Position numbers and translations under genes: made by a program. Below are positions 48,043-61,656 of a stretch of DNA of 64,000 bases, in pieces (the first letter of the stretch is position 1; each line of letters begins with the position of its first letter). Below the pieces are notes generated by a model, which saw only the letters and a program-made list of their open reading frames with translations, ran no database searches and was not told where the DNA came from. This DNA comes from Sistotremastrum niveocremeum HHB9708 (lineage: Eukaryota; Basidiomycota; Agaricomycetes; Sistotremastrales; Sistotremastraceae). The stretch lies in NCBI GenBank assembly GCA_001630475.1, contig KV419430.1, positions 89,031 to 153,030 of the forward strand. Reading direction: 5' to 3'.

Positions 48043-50216
48043 TCAGACGAGCCTACTATAAGTCTCTTTTAAGTGCACAATCGCATTCCCTTCTTCAGCG
48101 GTGACTCCCGACACTTCTGAAGCAACAAGGTGTCTCCACCGGTGTAGATCTTGACGGAGCTTCTCCCTAAAGGCCGTATCCAGTCTGTCCAGGACTTCTA
48201 CCCTCAGCGTAGCTTCGGTTTTGTAATATATAGCCTGGTACCCAAATCAAGATCACGCCGATGAGGCAAAGCAAAGACACGCACCTCAAGCAACCTGTAT
48301 GTGTTGGTTTGGATATGTGACACCAGGCAGCTCACATGTTCACCAGACTTGAAATCCTCTTTGAGGCGCTCAGATATAGATTTATAAGTGTATCCTGGCA
48401 ATAATTCTTGACAACCTAGATGGCAGGGAAGCACTATCTCAGCAAAACTTGTAGAACATACAATAATAGGACACTTACTGTTTCGAAGCGCAATGGATTC
48501 TGCGGAATGCAGGGCAACACCTGACTCCTGACTTTGCTGGTTCTGTAGATGGCTATGGGTCTCTACAACTTCACAGATCTGAGCGCGACGCACCTCGTAG
48601 AACAAGCGGAGAAGGCGTTCTTGACGTGCCTTTATTACGCCATATCTTACCCTGATGTCCGGATCTTGAGAACGACGATCAAATTTGACACCTGCCTCCA
48701 CCGCTTTTGCACAGTGATAATGCAGCCAACCCGACATTTCCCCCCACTCCGTATCAATAATCGGTTTCAACTCCCTGAACATGCTCAGCACAGATGAATT
48801 ACATGATTAGCGGGTGGTGAACGTACGCATATGCGATTCTTTCTGCAACTGGGCCCAAGGACTTCTTGAGGGCGGCGCTCACTCCAGCAGAAAAGGCCTC
48901 TTTCTTCTCTTCAAGATCCACTTGTAGGGCTTTCTTCGCCATGTCAATCGATGGCATGCAGAGTTTCAGCTCGGCAATCTTAGCTCGTATCTGATCATCA
49001 GGTAGGGCTCTGTTGGAGAGTTTATCAGATTGATGCACATAGTATGTATGGTTCATCAACGAAGTGCTCACCTAGGCCATTCTTTGGCAAGCTTATCAGA
49101 ATAGACTGCCCTCTCCTGTGATGTTACTGGCTTTAGCAATCGTCTCCAAGGCAAGCAAGACGGCTGCAAATTGTCATAAGGGAGAATAACGTGTTTTAAT
49201 GCCGGGATCTCTTTGGCATCAGGGTCCAACTCTTCGGCAGCGAACTTCCGAACAAAATATGTTACATGCCGTACGGCATGTTCGCTAAGGGCAGCTATCA
49301 GACCTTGAGCGGGTTCATGAGGGCTCAATCCGTAATGGCAATCGAGCAGCGCATCATATTGCTTGAGAACCCCACGGATCGTATTTCTGTCTGCACCAAT
49401 CCTAGAGCATGTCTAGTCAAACCGGCCATCGTCATTCACCTGACAAGCTGACACTTGCCTTTCTTCAAGGACTGCTATCGTCTTCGCGGCGACGGCAGCC
49501 AAAAACTGGCGCGGGAGGGCGGTGAAGGCGGCTTTGACCGCTGCTGACCCGTTAGGTGCGGTGATTCGCCGGTGCGGGACGACTAAGGAAGAGGGGTCGC
49601 CTCCTGTTCCGCAGACGTCTACATGAACACTTCAGCAGGGGAACAATATCTGCTTGGGAGACACCTTACCGATGACACGATTCATGTCACCACCAATATC
49701 CCGCATTCGCCGTATGTTCTCATCATCAACAGTCTCTGGACAGCACATTCAGGACAAGCTTTCAGAGAGGAGACGAAAGAAAATTATACCGGGTGAGGCC
49801 TTTGAATGCCCAATTACCATAATTCGAAGGTCAGACTTATACGCAAGGCATCGGGGGTCCCCCCACCAGCTAGAGGCAGACTCCGGAAAGGAGTCGATGG
49901 CCATCCGCGGAAGACCTACGGCCTGAACCTTGACGACTACGGCTACATAAGCTGCATCGACTTCTTCCACCTTTGTCTCGACTGTCGTGGTCGCGTGTCG
50001 CGGGAGGTAGAATTTTCCCTCTTCGAGTTTCGCAAGGATGATCTTGTTTATTTCAACAAACAGTTTTTCCAGACCGTCGACTTTAAACTGAAAGCTACGT
50101 AGGTCCATGAATGGGATGTCAGTTCCCCTGCCGTCCGGGTAATGCCTAGTTTGCAGAGATACCGTCCACTGTATATGACCTGGTGGCGCTTCTGGTGGTG
50201 GTACAAAAGGTTCCAT
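48043..50216 (-). CDS. hypothetical many-exon protein
   Basis: I do not recognise this protein, but it is well supported as coding. The ATG at 50216 begins MEPFVPPPEAPPGHIQWTVS. Exon 1 runs to HSKASP. Then come ETVDDENIRRMRDIGGDMNR, DVCGTGGDPSSLVVPHRR with AAVKAAFTALPRQFLAAVAA, an exon with HEPAQGLIAALSEHAVRHVT, then ALPDDQIRAKIAELKLCMPS, RELKPIIDTEWGEMSGWLHY, several short exons, and finally DRLDTAFREKLRQDLHRW to a TGA at 48043-48045. All breaks fall at plausible GT-AG (one GC-AG, near 49460) introns. The protein of about 600 residues is mostly helical with no signal peptide, membrane segment or known motif. One exon junction (AYA/RELKP) is especially clear. Confidence 0.6.
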
Positions 50217-50290
50217 TTCCACAAACACGGGATACGTTAGCCGATCTTGCGGCGGGTGTTGGAACTGTATGGGTGAACAAAGGGGGGGGG

Positions 50291-50296
50291 TATATA
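50291..50296 (-). promoter_or_regulatory. TATA box of the hypothetical many-exon gene
   Basis: TATATA is followed on the minus strand by a run of C, about 75 bases before the chosen ATG at 50216. It supports that start against upstream in-frame codons. Confidence 0.45.
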
Positions 50297-50919
50297 TGCG
50301 CTTAAATTCGTCATTTTATGGGTGATGAGGGGCATAACGTACCCCAGTTAAGTTTTTGAATAGGAAATTACGGTAAGTCCCTGGTCCCCAGAGAGTCACC
50401 CTGGGCAATAAGGGCGGATGATAGTCATTTGGGTTTCCGCCACCCCTTTCAATCGCAGATCAGCTTAACAAGGGTGATATGACACAACGACGTACAGTAT
50501 TGCCCGGATACCTGTTATCTCTTCGACGCGGAGACCTATTTTCTCTTTCGGCTCTGATTCGATATCCGAGAGGGACAATTGCAGTTCATTTGACTTGGAG
50601 GGGACTCGGGAGGCTTTGCTCGCGCGGTACCTCTTCATGGAGGGAAGTTTGCGACGATAACGATAAACAACGGCGATGGCGGGAGTTTATAGAGTCTAGT
50701 AGCTTTGACAGCCAAGTACCGATGATGGTGTAGGTGCGCTGTAGTGAAGTCAGGGAACGCGACGAGAGGGCATTCGGGCTTCGCCGACAGCCTGAGCGTT
50801 GATTTTACGAATGCGGTGACGGACCAAAATGCGGAAACGCCGAGCTAGACTAGTGGTCTTCACAGCTTCACACGGCGGCCCAGGTGCGTCTGTCTGACGT
50901 GCATCGATTCGACACATTC
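50297..50919. other. intergenic stretch
   Basis: An 84-codon plus-strand frame at 50479-50733 has no support from motifs or introns. The stretch probably contains the promoters of the two divergent flanking genes. Confidence 0.4.
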
Positions 50920-52615
50920 ATGCAGAGAAAAGACAGGAACGTGACAGCTAGGGGAGGAGGTCCGCCTTTCACAGAGCAAGCTTGGGCAGGATCTCTAGAG
51001 TCGCCGTGAGTTCTTATCAATATTTCTTCAAAGGACGGACGATTGATATAGTTCGATAGATATTATCGCGAGTCCCACATAAAGCTCCGGAACTATATTC
51101 GACAGTATTTGGAGAGTGAGGTGTTTCCATATGCAGAGGAATGGGAATTGAAGGGTGCGTGGTCCTCTACAGCTTGGTCGAATGTTCACTCACGATGATA
51201 TGCAGGCGAAGTTCCTCGACAGGTCATCCTTAAAGACGCCAATGTTCCCTCACGCTACTGAGATGCTATCTAGGCATATGATGTTCATGCCGCTAAAGGG
51301 TTCATTCTTCCCGGCTTGCCACGGAAATATCGCAATGGCAAGAATCTCCCGGCCGATATCCCAGACGAAGGTGTGACCAGATCCCCCACTTTATGTGATA
51401 TCATCTCATCTACTCTGTCTTAAGAATGGGATCTATTTCATAGCTTGATTGTACGTTCTTTCTTTCTCGAACTTCATGACTCGCAAGCTGACGTCGCAGG
51501 ACCACTCTCCTAGATCACAGAAGAGACGTCTCGTTCACCTCACATGGGCCCTATCTGGGGCTTAGGGAGCGCAAATACGATATCATGCCCCGCGATCCTC
51601 AATTTCGGCACAGAAGAACAGCGAATGAAATATCTCCCAGACGTGCACAGCGGTAAAATTCGCTTCTGTCTAGGAATCACCGAACCCGAAGGTGTGCACA
51701 CAACATCCGCCATCATTCACACTCGCTCACTTTTCTTCGGCATATCAGCCGGCTCCGACGTCTCTTCAATACGATCCACAGCCAAGCTTTCTTCAGACGG
51801 CAAACATTTCATCGTCAACGGATCGAAGAAATGGATTACGAACGGGATATGGGCCGACTACATCGTATCGGCCGTCCGAACCTCTTCCACCGCATCCGGA
51901 GCCTCCGGAATCTCACTCCTCATCATTCCCCTCTCATCACCCGGCATCACTCGTCGACGAATAGCCAACTCGGGCGTACATGCATCCGGCAGCACATTCA
52001 TACTCTTCTCTGACGTCGTCGTCCCTCGAGAAAACTTGCTCGGAGAGGAGAACAAAGGCTTTAAAATGGTCATGTCGAATTTCAACCCCGAACGTCTCCA
52101 TCTCGCCGGCAGCGCCCTTCAAATGGCGCGAACCTGTTATAGAGAAGCTTACGGTCACGCGCTGAGAAGGAAGACCTTTGGAAAAGCTTTGATCGAGAAT
52201 CAAGTGATGAGGGCGAAGTTTGCGGGTATGGCTAGGATGATCGAGAGTGCGCATGCGTGGATGGAACAAATCGTGTGGCACATCGTTCAACATCCGAGAT
52301 CAGAACAGACGGCGGATGTAGGAGCGCGACTAGCACTTCTCAAAGTCCAGTCCGGAAAGGTGAGTTCTCACCGCCCTATTTCCGCTCGACCTTTCATCGA
52401 TCTCTTTCTATGAACAGGTTCTTGAATATTGCTGTCGAGAAGCTCAACAAGTATTTGGTGGGCTAGGGTATTCGAAAGAAGGACCCGGGAGAGTTGTAGA
52501 ACAGATCAGTCGTGATCTCCGTGTATTAGTTGTCGGTGGCGGGTCTGAGGAGATTCTGGACGACCTCGGCATCAAATTAACGCTGTCATTGGCTCAGTCA
52601 AAAGCGAGTCTTTAG
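50920..52615 (+). CDS. acyl-CoA dehydrogenase family protein
   Basis: This is a flavin-dependent dehydrogenase of the acyl-CoA dehydrogenase fold; the substrate is unknown. Exon 1 begins MQRKDRN and has FTEQAWAGSLES. Exon 2 begins YYRESHIKLRNYIRQYLESE and has VFPYAEEWE. Then come EVPRQVILKDAN, AYDVHAAKGFILPGLPRKYR, EWDLFHSLI, then MGPIWGLGSANTIS and FGTEEQRMKYLPDVHSGKIR, and FCLGITEPEAGSD (acyl-CoA/FAD-binding signature region). The main exon has HFIVNGSKKWITNG, FSDVVVPRENLLGEENKGF and YGHALRRKTFGKALIENQ. The last exon has FGGLGYSKEGPGR and GGGSEEIL. The order and spacing fit the whole family fold. Joining EVPRQVILKDAN to AYDVHAAK needs an intron of only about 30 bases, otherwise an in-frame stop remains. 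It could be a mitochondrial or peroxisomal enzyme; no clear targeting signal is seen. Confidence 0.8.
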
Positions 52616-53010
52616 CGAACTTGTTACATGTGTTTTAGTTCATTGTCTTCTCGTGTGATTTTAGCAACTGACTACATGACTGGCTATGCTGGTTGAATAA
52701 CTGGCAAACTCGAGGTCCATAATAAATCGCCGACCGAGTTACCGCGCACTGCATAAGAGACGGAATACTCGATGAACGCCTAGCCAGAGAATGCACTGTG
52801 TTGCGACGGAGATCCACGACCTTGAAAGTAAAGTCATAGAAAACCGAAAAAGAGCACTGTTTGAGCCCACATGTACGCATGTGGTGGAAGCACGGACGAT
52901 CAGAGCCAGGAAAGAATTATATTAACAAGAAAACATTAAAGAGTGCGGGATGAGGAATAACCGTATGTCAACACGAAGAGAAGCCACGACTAAGCTAGCT
53001 AGCGACTAAC
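52616..53010. other. intergenic stretch
   Basis: This lies between two convergent genes. It contains the 3' regions only; nothing further was seen. Confidence 0.4.
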
Positions 53011-53849
53011 TTAGACACCAACAACGCCAGCAACGACGGCGAAGAGATTGAGGCGGAAGGAGAGACCAGCAGCGACGAGGACGTAGTCAACGGTGTTGAT
53101 GAGACCACCGAGGACAACCTGGACACCGGCGACGAGGGCAACGGTGGCATTGACGTAGGCTTCGATGCTTCCGCTACAAGAGATTTGAGTGTTAGATGGG
53201 AAGGAGATGAAGGAATGAGAGGAAACTTACTTGACGCGGGCAATGACGGAGGCGAGGGTGTAGATCTTGGTGTCGAGGTAAGCCTCGAGGTGAGCGAAGA
53301 CGGTGATGATGGACTGTAGCACGAATCAGGATTTGCGCAAAAAGAAATGATAGAGGAAACTTACGTTGATCAGGACGGCTTGCTCGTGAGCAACGACGTT
53401 AGCGGTGAGAGTGGTCTTGCCATCGAGAGAAGCAAGGATAGTGGCGACAGCGACACCACGGAGAGCGGTCAAGTCGGTGACATGAGCATCGAGGATGGTG
53501 GCGAGTTGGACGATGTAGGGCTCGAAGGTCTCGACGGATGCCTTAGCGGCAATACCAGCCTCTGTAAGCAATGTCAGTGACGAGTGGTATAATAATCAAA
53601 AGTGAAGAACGAACCAATCTGAGCGATAACAGGGGGGACGACAGCTGCTACGTCGGCGAAGACGCCAGCAACAGTGGTCAATTCGACACCACGGCGGTGG
53701 ACGATGTCGTTAGAGAGAGCCTTGGCACCGTTAAGGACGTCGACATCGTTGCCCTGGATGTTGGCAACGCTGACGGGGGCGAAGAGGGGAGCTGCAAGAG
53801 AAGAGACAGCGAGGGAAGCGAGGAGAGTGAACTTGGTGAAGGAGAACAT
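53011..53849 (-). CDS. small secreted hydrophobic protein (Sc15-like), second gene
   Basis: Four exons (53615-53849, 53365-53561, 53231-53313, 53011-53173) give 225 residues. A signal peptide, MFSFTKFTLLASLAVSSLAA, is followed by LFAPVSVANIQ and a HRR dibasic site that may be a processing point. The mature protein is Ala/Val/Leu-rich with regular helical segments (FEPYIVQLATILDAHV, FAHLEAYLDTKIYTLASVIA, AYVNATVALVAGVQVVLGGL) and ends VAGVVGV. It has no cysteine. Strong codon preference for C-ending codons suggests high expression. It shares its four-exon plan, signal peptide and composition with the gene at 28940, although sequence identity looks low. The function of this group is not established; a cell-wall or extracellular role is the usual guess. 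Confidence 0.75.
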
Positions 53850-53955
53850 TTTTAAGAGTGTAGTGTAGAGTGGAAGTGGTAAAGAGAGTGTGGTGAGTTT
53901 GACGAAGAGAGCAAGGTATGTGCGATGATGGAGAATGAGAGGGGATGTGGTGGGT

Positions 53956-53963
53956 CTTATATA
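53956..53963 (-). promoter_or_regulatory. TATA box of second secreted protein gene
   Basis: TATATAAG on the minus strand lies 107 bases before the ATG at 53849, followed by a CT-rich leader, as in the related gene at 28940. Confidence 0.6.
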
Positions 53964-54869
53964 CTCCTGGAGAGAGGGAAAATATTTTTCTCATTCCCGA
54001 AACGGAGCCAGATGACGGAGAGCGTAGAGGTCATTGCGCGTAATAGAATGGAAAATGCGCCAAAGCAATGACGGAGAATGCAGGGTGAGTAAAGAGGGTG
54101 GTGGTTCCGAGTAGAAGCATCTTCATTCTTCTGCGAGTTTACGAGTTTCCAAATGCGCGCGGCGATCTTGAAGTCTATTGAAACAGCCTAACAACGAACT
54201 CCTGCTTCTGTGAGAGCTTCTCAGCTTCCAGATGACCCTTGCAGTAGAAGCCGACAGCTTCGTGGCGCGACGCTCGAGCCCTTGGCGCCGCGTAGTCCTT
54301 CTTGTATTATTTGGAAAAAAATATTGGCGACCAGTTCGCACAGCTCAAATAGACCCAGTCCAAGTGTCTGCATTATAGCAGCATGAAAAAGGCCTTAGAA
54401 TGAGTATCCATCGAGATGCATTTTTGTCCATAGCGAGATCGAAGTTTCGGCCGATCGGATCTGGGCAAAGAGCGGCCTCGGCAGATGCAGAATATTTTGG
54501 TTTGTTTCCTTCACTTCGCGAAAAAAGAGAAGTACAATGCATCCAGACATGCATCAATTTTACGTGCACCAGAGCTCCAATTGGTTGAGGACTGCTTCGG
54601 TCAAAGCCTGGCCAGAATGGGAAGCAGAGCGGACGCAGCGCTGAGCCATGAGCCAGAACTTCGTTTCGACCGTTGCCAGGATAATTCCGTGTTTCAGAAA
54701 GCCTCTTCCTGAACTAGAGCGGCGGCGAGATCTGTAGCTAGAGATCTTGCCCGCTCGCTGTGCCAAACGATGAGCTCGTCGTGGTTGTCGACAGTGACGA
54801 GGAGGGTGTGAACGTCTGCCGTAAGACGGCTCGGAACTGAGCGCTAAAGGACCGGCACGAGAGCCTGGA
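53964..54869. other. intergenic stretch
   Basis: No gene is supported. The small frames on both strands lack splice or motif support. The right end is the upstream region of ARG5,6. Confidence 0.4.
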
Positions 54870-54896
54870 ATGTGGAGAAGTCACCTGACGTGCTGA
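54870..54896 (+). promoter_or_regulatory. possible upstream ORF of ARG5,6
   Basis: ATG opens an eight-codon frame MWRSHLTC ending in TGA, 69 bases before the ARG5,6 start. If it lies in the transcript leader it could lower translation of the main frame. It does not resemble the arginine attenuator peptide known from CPA1/arg-2 genes. Leader extent is unknown. Confidence 0.3.
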
Positions 54897-54965
54897 AAAA
54901 TAATTTTCAAGTACACCCCTTTCGCTGTTGGAGCTTCAGCTTGCTCCCGTCCACCATCGCAAAGC

Positions 54966-58034
<3,069 letters not shown>

Positions 58035-58318
58035 ACAAGGCGGGCTACCGTTAACTACTACTGATTGCATCAATTTTCGGGGAGTATGAAACAGGCTAGA
58101 ACTTTTCTTTCTGTGTATAATAGTTCATCGTGAAGCCAAGATCGTGCGCACAAGAATATCGAGTGCGACGAGAGAAATATGTAGCACACACATTTTTGGA
58201 TAGGTTTCCCACTAGTACTGATTTATGCAGGGCACAGAGAGTTGTCTTGGAAAGAGGTTATATTGGAACATCAGTATCTACATTTGGTCTGTACATGTAC
58301 AAGATACAAAATAGACTA

Positions 58319-58506
58319 CTAAAAGTGGAGATCGGGTATTCCTTGAGGTGTCTCAGCGAGCTCGACGTCGCCCGCGTCACCAACACAACGAAGGATGGAG
58401 GTTTCAAAAATTCTGCAGACCCGAAGGTAAGCAAGGTAGACGGATGTATTGTTTGCAATCAGCAAAAGACTGTGCCTCGGTAAAAACCTCACTGGCGACA
58501 GTACAT
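58319..58506 (-). CDS. putative spliced mini-peptide, copy 2
   Basis: The ATG at 58506 opens a 14-base exon (58493-58506) encoding MYCR plus two bases of Gln. A GTGAGG donor and an 80-base intron ending CTGCAG join in frame to exon 2 (58319-58412), giving IFETSILRCVGDAGDVEL and then AETPQGIPDLHF before TAG: 35 residues in all. There is no signal peptide; two cysteines sit at positions 3 and 14. The start, intron and first four codons of exon 2 are identical to the copy at 43854, after which the two differ completely. It lies downstream of ARG5,6 on the opposite strand, convergent with it. No family is recognised. The transcript might instead be non-coding. Confidence 0.4.
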
Positions 58507-58595
58507 GCCCGAGCACAAGAGATGGGGAATCAAAGTCGTGTAAAGCTACCCTTATATACCCATATGACCTGGTCCGTGCACGATGGCCCGTGCAC
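58400..58595 (-). repeat. dispersed duplicated promoter/mini-gene block, copy 2
   Basis: This is the partner of 43878-44073. It contains the 130-base identical core, a diverged spacer with a TATA box, and a 26-base identical upstream element with two GTGCAC hexamers. No terminal inverted repeats or target-site duplications were evident at its edges. Confidence 0.85.
58551..58558 (-). promoter_or_regulatory. TATA box upstream of mini-peptide copy 2
   Basis: TATATAAG on the minus strand sits 45 bases before the ATG at 58506, the same spacing as in copy 1 although the bases around it differ. The GTGCAC-containing element at 58570-58595 lies just upstream. Confidence 0.5.
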
Positions 58596-58599
58596 GTTG

Positions 58600-59094
58600 A
58601 ATTGAATTTTTCGTACTCAGCTGGAGCCGAGACCAAGCCGAGACTTCCAGAGGTGTGTCGGAGATAGCGCATTCATCTTCCGAAACCTGATGAAACTCCA
58701 CGAAACTGAATGAAAAATATTCGGCTCTATGGATCGCCATAGCCAACTTCACTCCCTTGGAGAGTCGTGGCCTAGCTGGTTACTGTACAGTGGTGTGTGT
58801 CTGTGCTCAATACATTAGCGTGTCGCGTTCGAAAAGGTCTCGATAACACTGACCAGGTCACCAGGTTTCGTCCAAACCTCAATGCTCTGTGTAATATGAA
58901 CTTGAAGAGCATCGTTCAGTCTGGCTTGGAGACGTAAATGAGCAGCGCTAATTTTTTTCGCTCTCGCTTGCTATATCTTTGCTTTCTATGAACGTGTAAC
59001 CCATCAGGTGTGTCGTCAGTTATGCAGCGTATCCCCAACAAGCCAATATCTGTTCTCCTCACCGTTTCAGGGGTCGACGTGAACTCAGTCTTCG
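58600..59094. other. intergenic stretch, possibly with lost kinase N-lobe
   Basis: I looked here for the N-terminal lobe expected before the kinase at 59095. Only a weak stretch near 59010-59070 could be related, and a possible acceptor (CCGTTTCAG at about 59070) leads into the kinase frame. No complete N-lobe was found. Confidence 0.35.
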
Positions 59095-60242
59095 ATGGAG
59101 GAGTCCAGAGTTTCCCTGCCTCTCGATTTTTACTCCTCCGAGGGAGAATTGACCCTCGCGATCATTGACGCAGTGCATGGTATGTGGGCATGCCATGTAT
59201 TCTTTGACACCCTTCATCTCACATTTCTCCGACTATAGGTCACCAGAAACTCACGGAGAATGGTCTCTTACATCATGATGTTAGCTTTTCGAACATATTG
59301 CTATCGGCAGAATACAATCACAAACTCAACCGGCGAACGGGGTTCTTGGTCGACTTGGACCTTCCCACCGACGACGCAGAAGAAATCTTGGCAAACGAGA
59401 CCAACTCCATCGATGCTCAGTCCCCTGTCTCCACATCTTCGTGTGTGTCCGACCAGCATACAACGGCAACTAAGGCGAATATCAGTCTTTCTAACCGACG
59501 ACGCGTGAGTGATGTTCATTCATTAGCCAATGTGGGGTGACACGATCATCATTAGGGTACTCTGCCTTTCATCGCCGTTGACTACATGATTGCAGAGGTG
59601 AAGCATCGTGCAGCTCATGAATTGGAGTCGTTCTTCTGGGTCCTACTTTGGATCTGTCTGAATCTCAAACGATGCAAGATCCCGCGCGAAATGCTGCCTG
59701 TCCCAGACACAATGAAACCCTTAGATCCCACCCCTCCTTCAACAGCGAGACTTCAATTGAGGTTAGGTCACGGTCCCTTCGTCCCCTGGGAATCAATCTT
59801 CCGCTGGAGACACGAGGCGCTCAAGGAGTGCCAGAGGGTCGAATTCATTATTGAGAATTATGACCCTGACTTCTGGCTCATCTCAACGAGTGTCATGAGG
59901 CTTGCCTTGATACTACAAGAGGCTCGTCTGGTCGATGTTCCCGTCTTCCCGCCACTCGAAGAACCTATGTTCTTCGATAAACGCACGCATAGCCACTTCC
60001 TCTCGATTCTTGACGATGCGTACGAAAGAATACGCGAGCGCAAATATTACCTTCCTATACCTCAAACTCGAAGAGAATCCGATCCAATTGAAAGCGAGTC
60101 TGATAGTGATGAAGCGACGACTCAAACCGGGTCCTCTATATCAGTGAGCCGAAATTTAGCTTGAATTTCTTCATTGCACTTGCTGATGCCGCAATCGCAA
60201 TAGCAGAGGGAGGATGCTCAAAGCGATGACTCTTCCGAGTAG
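59095..60242 (+). CDS. FunK1-type protein kinase, C-lobe only
   Basis: FunK1 is a kinase family expanded in multicellular basidiomycetes. Four exons (59095-59179, 59239-59504, 59556-60143, 60207-60242) give 324 residues in frame. The N-terminus MEESRVSLPLDFYSSEGELT matches the helix just before the C-lobe. The catalytic loop is GLLHHDVSFSNILL (His in place of the usual Arg before Asp), and the metal-binding triad is DLD rather than DFG, which is common in FunK1. GTLPFIAVDYM and HELESFFWVLLW follow as usual. The tail is acidic (ESESDSDEATTQ, DDSSE). The glycine-rich loop and the ATP-anchoring lysine are absent, so the protein is either truncated or its first exons lie upstream and were missed. 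Confidence 0.75.
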
Positions 60243-60585
60243 ATCACCCAACTTGCGTTCTACAATCGTCATGTGAAAGGAATTGCAGCTTCAGTTGAAT
60301 GTGCGGAGCCTGTTGGACAGCGTGATTGACCATCTTAGGGGCTCGGAATACATTGTTCGTCACATTGATGTCGCTTTCTATTATATATATTTTCCTCTGG
60401 CGGATGCGCACTCACATACACTACATCTATCTCAATCTAATGCAATTGTTTCCCCCTCACCTTCGGTCCGAGGCTGTTGTCTTGGGTATGAACCTTCGCA
60501 TGCAACTCAACGATTATTGCTTCTCTACGACATCCATGTCTCGATTATTCATTTTGGCTATACATGAATTCCTACGAAGATTGAC
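60243..60585. other. intergenic stretch between convergent genes
   Basis: Only short frames without support are present. It holds the 3' ends of the kinase and lectin transcripts. Confidence 0.4.
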
Positions 60586-61548
60586 TTAAAAACCCAGTAC
60601 CTGCGAGTACCAGCCTTTCCTGCCCGGTCCATCATAGACGAGCTCGGTGATGTTACGCCCACCGAAAGTCTGACCATAAACTCGAATCTGCACCGACCCG
60701 CTCTCAAGCCACACAATAGCTGCCAAAGCTCCATCCGACGGCAGAAGTCCGGATAGAGGAGTGAATGGAGGGTAAACCCAATTAGTAGTGCCATTATAGG
60801 ACAACTCGGTGATCTGATCCTGTTGACTCTGAGAGTAAACGCGGAGATGGTGCCCATTACTTTGAGTCCAGCCGATGGCTGCTATGCCACCTGCAGGAGA
60901 CGAGATAGTATCGAGCGTACGATCGTGCCATCCACCGCCCCACGCCGACTCGTGCAATTTAAGATCAGGCTCCTGATAGTAGACACGAAGGCTCGAAGCA
61001 CCGTCTCCAAGGGTAGTAGCAGTGATCGCCGTGCCGGGGAATCCAGCTGACAAAGTACTGCCATTGTGCCAACCCTTATCGAAAGCGATCTCCTGGATAT
61101 TGTTGTCGGCTTGCTGGTAATAGACACGAATGTGGGGATCGTCGGACCAGCTGACGGCAGCAAGGCTCGAGATGGGATAGACGTTGGAAGATGGAAGTGT
61201 GGATCCCTTAGCCCAGCCGTTGTTAAAGGCGTATTCTTGGATGACGTTATGATCGTCCAGATAATAGACGCGAATCTGGGGGGCGTTGCCGCTGGTTTGG
61301 AAAGCAACGGCAGCGAGGGGAGATCGAAGTCTGGCTTGGAAGATCTTTTTGGTACTGTGCCAGCCCTGGCCAGGATTGGGATCCAGGGCAGTTTCGTAGA
61401 CCCCACCGTCAGTGTGCTGATGGTAGACGCGGATATGGAGACCGGCTACGCGAAGATCAGTATTTTAATCCGCAGCTGAAGGAAAGCAAAACGAACCTCC
61501 GTGAATCCATTGAACAGCTGCTATACCTGTGCCTCGGATGTTGGACAT
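60586..61548 (-). CDS. fucose-specific lectin, six-bladed propeller (AAL family)
   Basis: This is a homologue of the Aleuria aurantia lectin family, sugar-binding proteins that recognise fucosylated glycans; in fungi they are linked to defence against grazers or to host contact. Two exons (61497-61548 and 60586-61445) give 303 residues, near the family's usual 310. Six repeats are visible, each with a strand of the form I/L-R-V-Y: IRVYHQ, IRVYYLDD, IRVYYQQ, LRVYYQEP, LRVYSQS and IRVYGQ. Each is followed by a Glu (VYETAL, IQEYAF, IQEIAF, LHESAW, ITELSY, ITELVY) and a Trp, the Arg/Glu/Trp set that binds fucose between blades. No signal peptide is present (start MSNIRGTGIAAVQW), so it is likely cytosolic. 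All blades look intact. Confidence 0.9.
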
Positions 61549-61648
61549 GGGTCGTCGTGACTCGTGAGAGATTGTAAGATGGGAGGTTCGATGATGATTG
61601 GAAGGCTGTTGGCCTGATGGGATGTCATTCACCGAACAGGAGGTGTGA

Positions 61649-61656
61649 TATATATA
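61649..61656 (-). promoter_or_regulatory. TATA box of the lectin gene
   Basis: TATATATA lies about 100 bases upstream of the lectin ATG at 61548, with a CATC-rich leader between. Confidence 0.5.

Noticed and set aside
54866-54900. VEKSPDVLK-like frame similar to the small exon of the G-domain genes
   Set aside because: The similarity is limited to about nine codons; no P-loop or following exon is nearby, and the site fits better as the ARG5,6 leader.
58319-58506. Resemblance of the 35-residue peptide to MSDIN-type mushroom cyclic-peptide precursors
   Set aside because: Length is the same and a CVGD segment occurs, but the prolines that bound the core in that family are missing and the leader differs. 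The match is too weak to claim.
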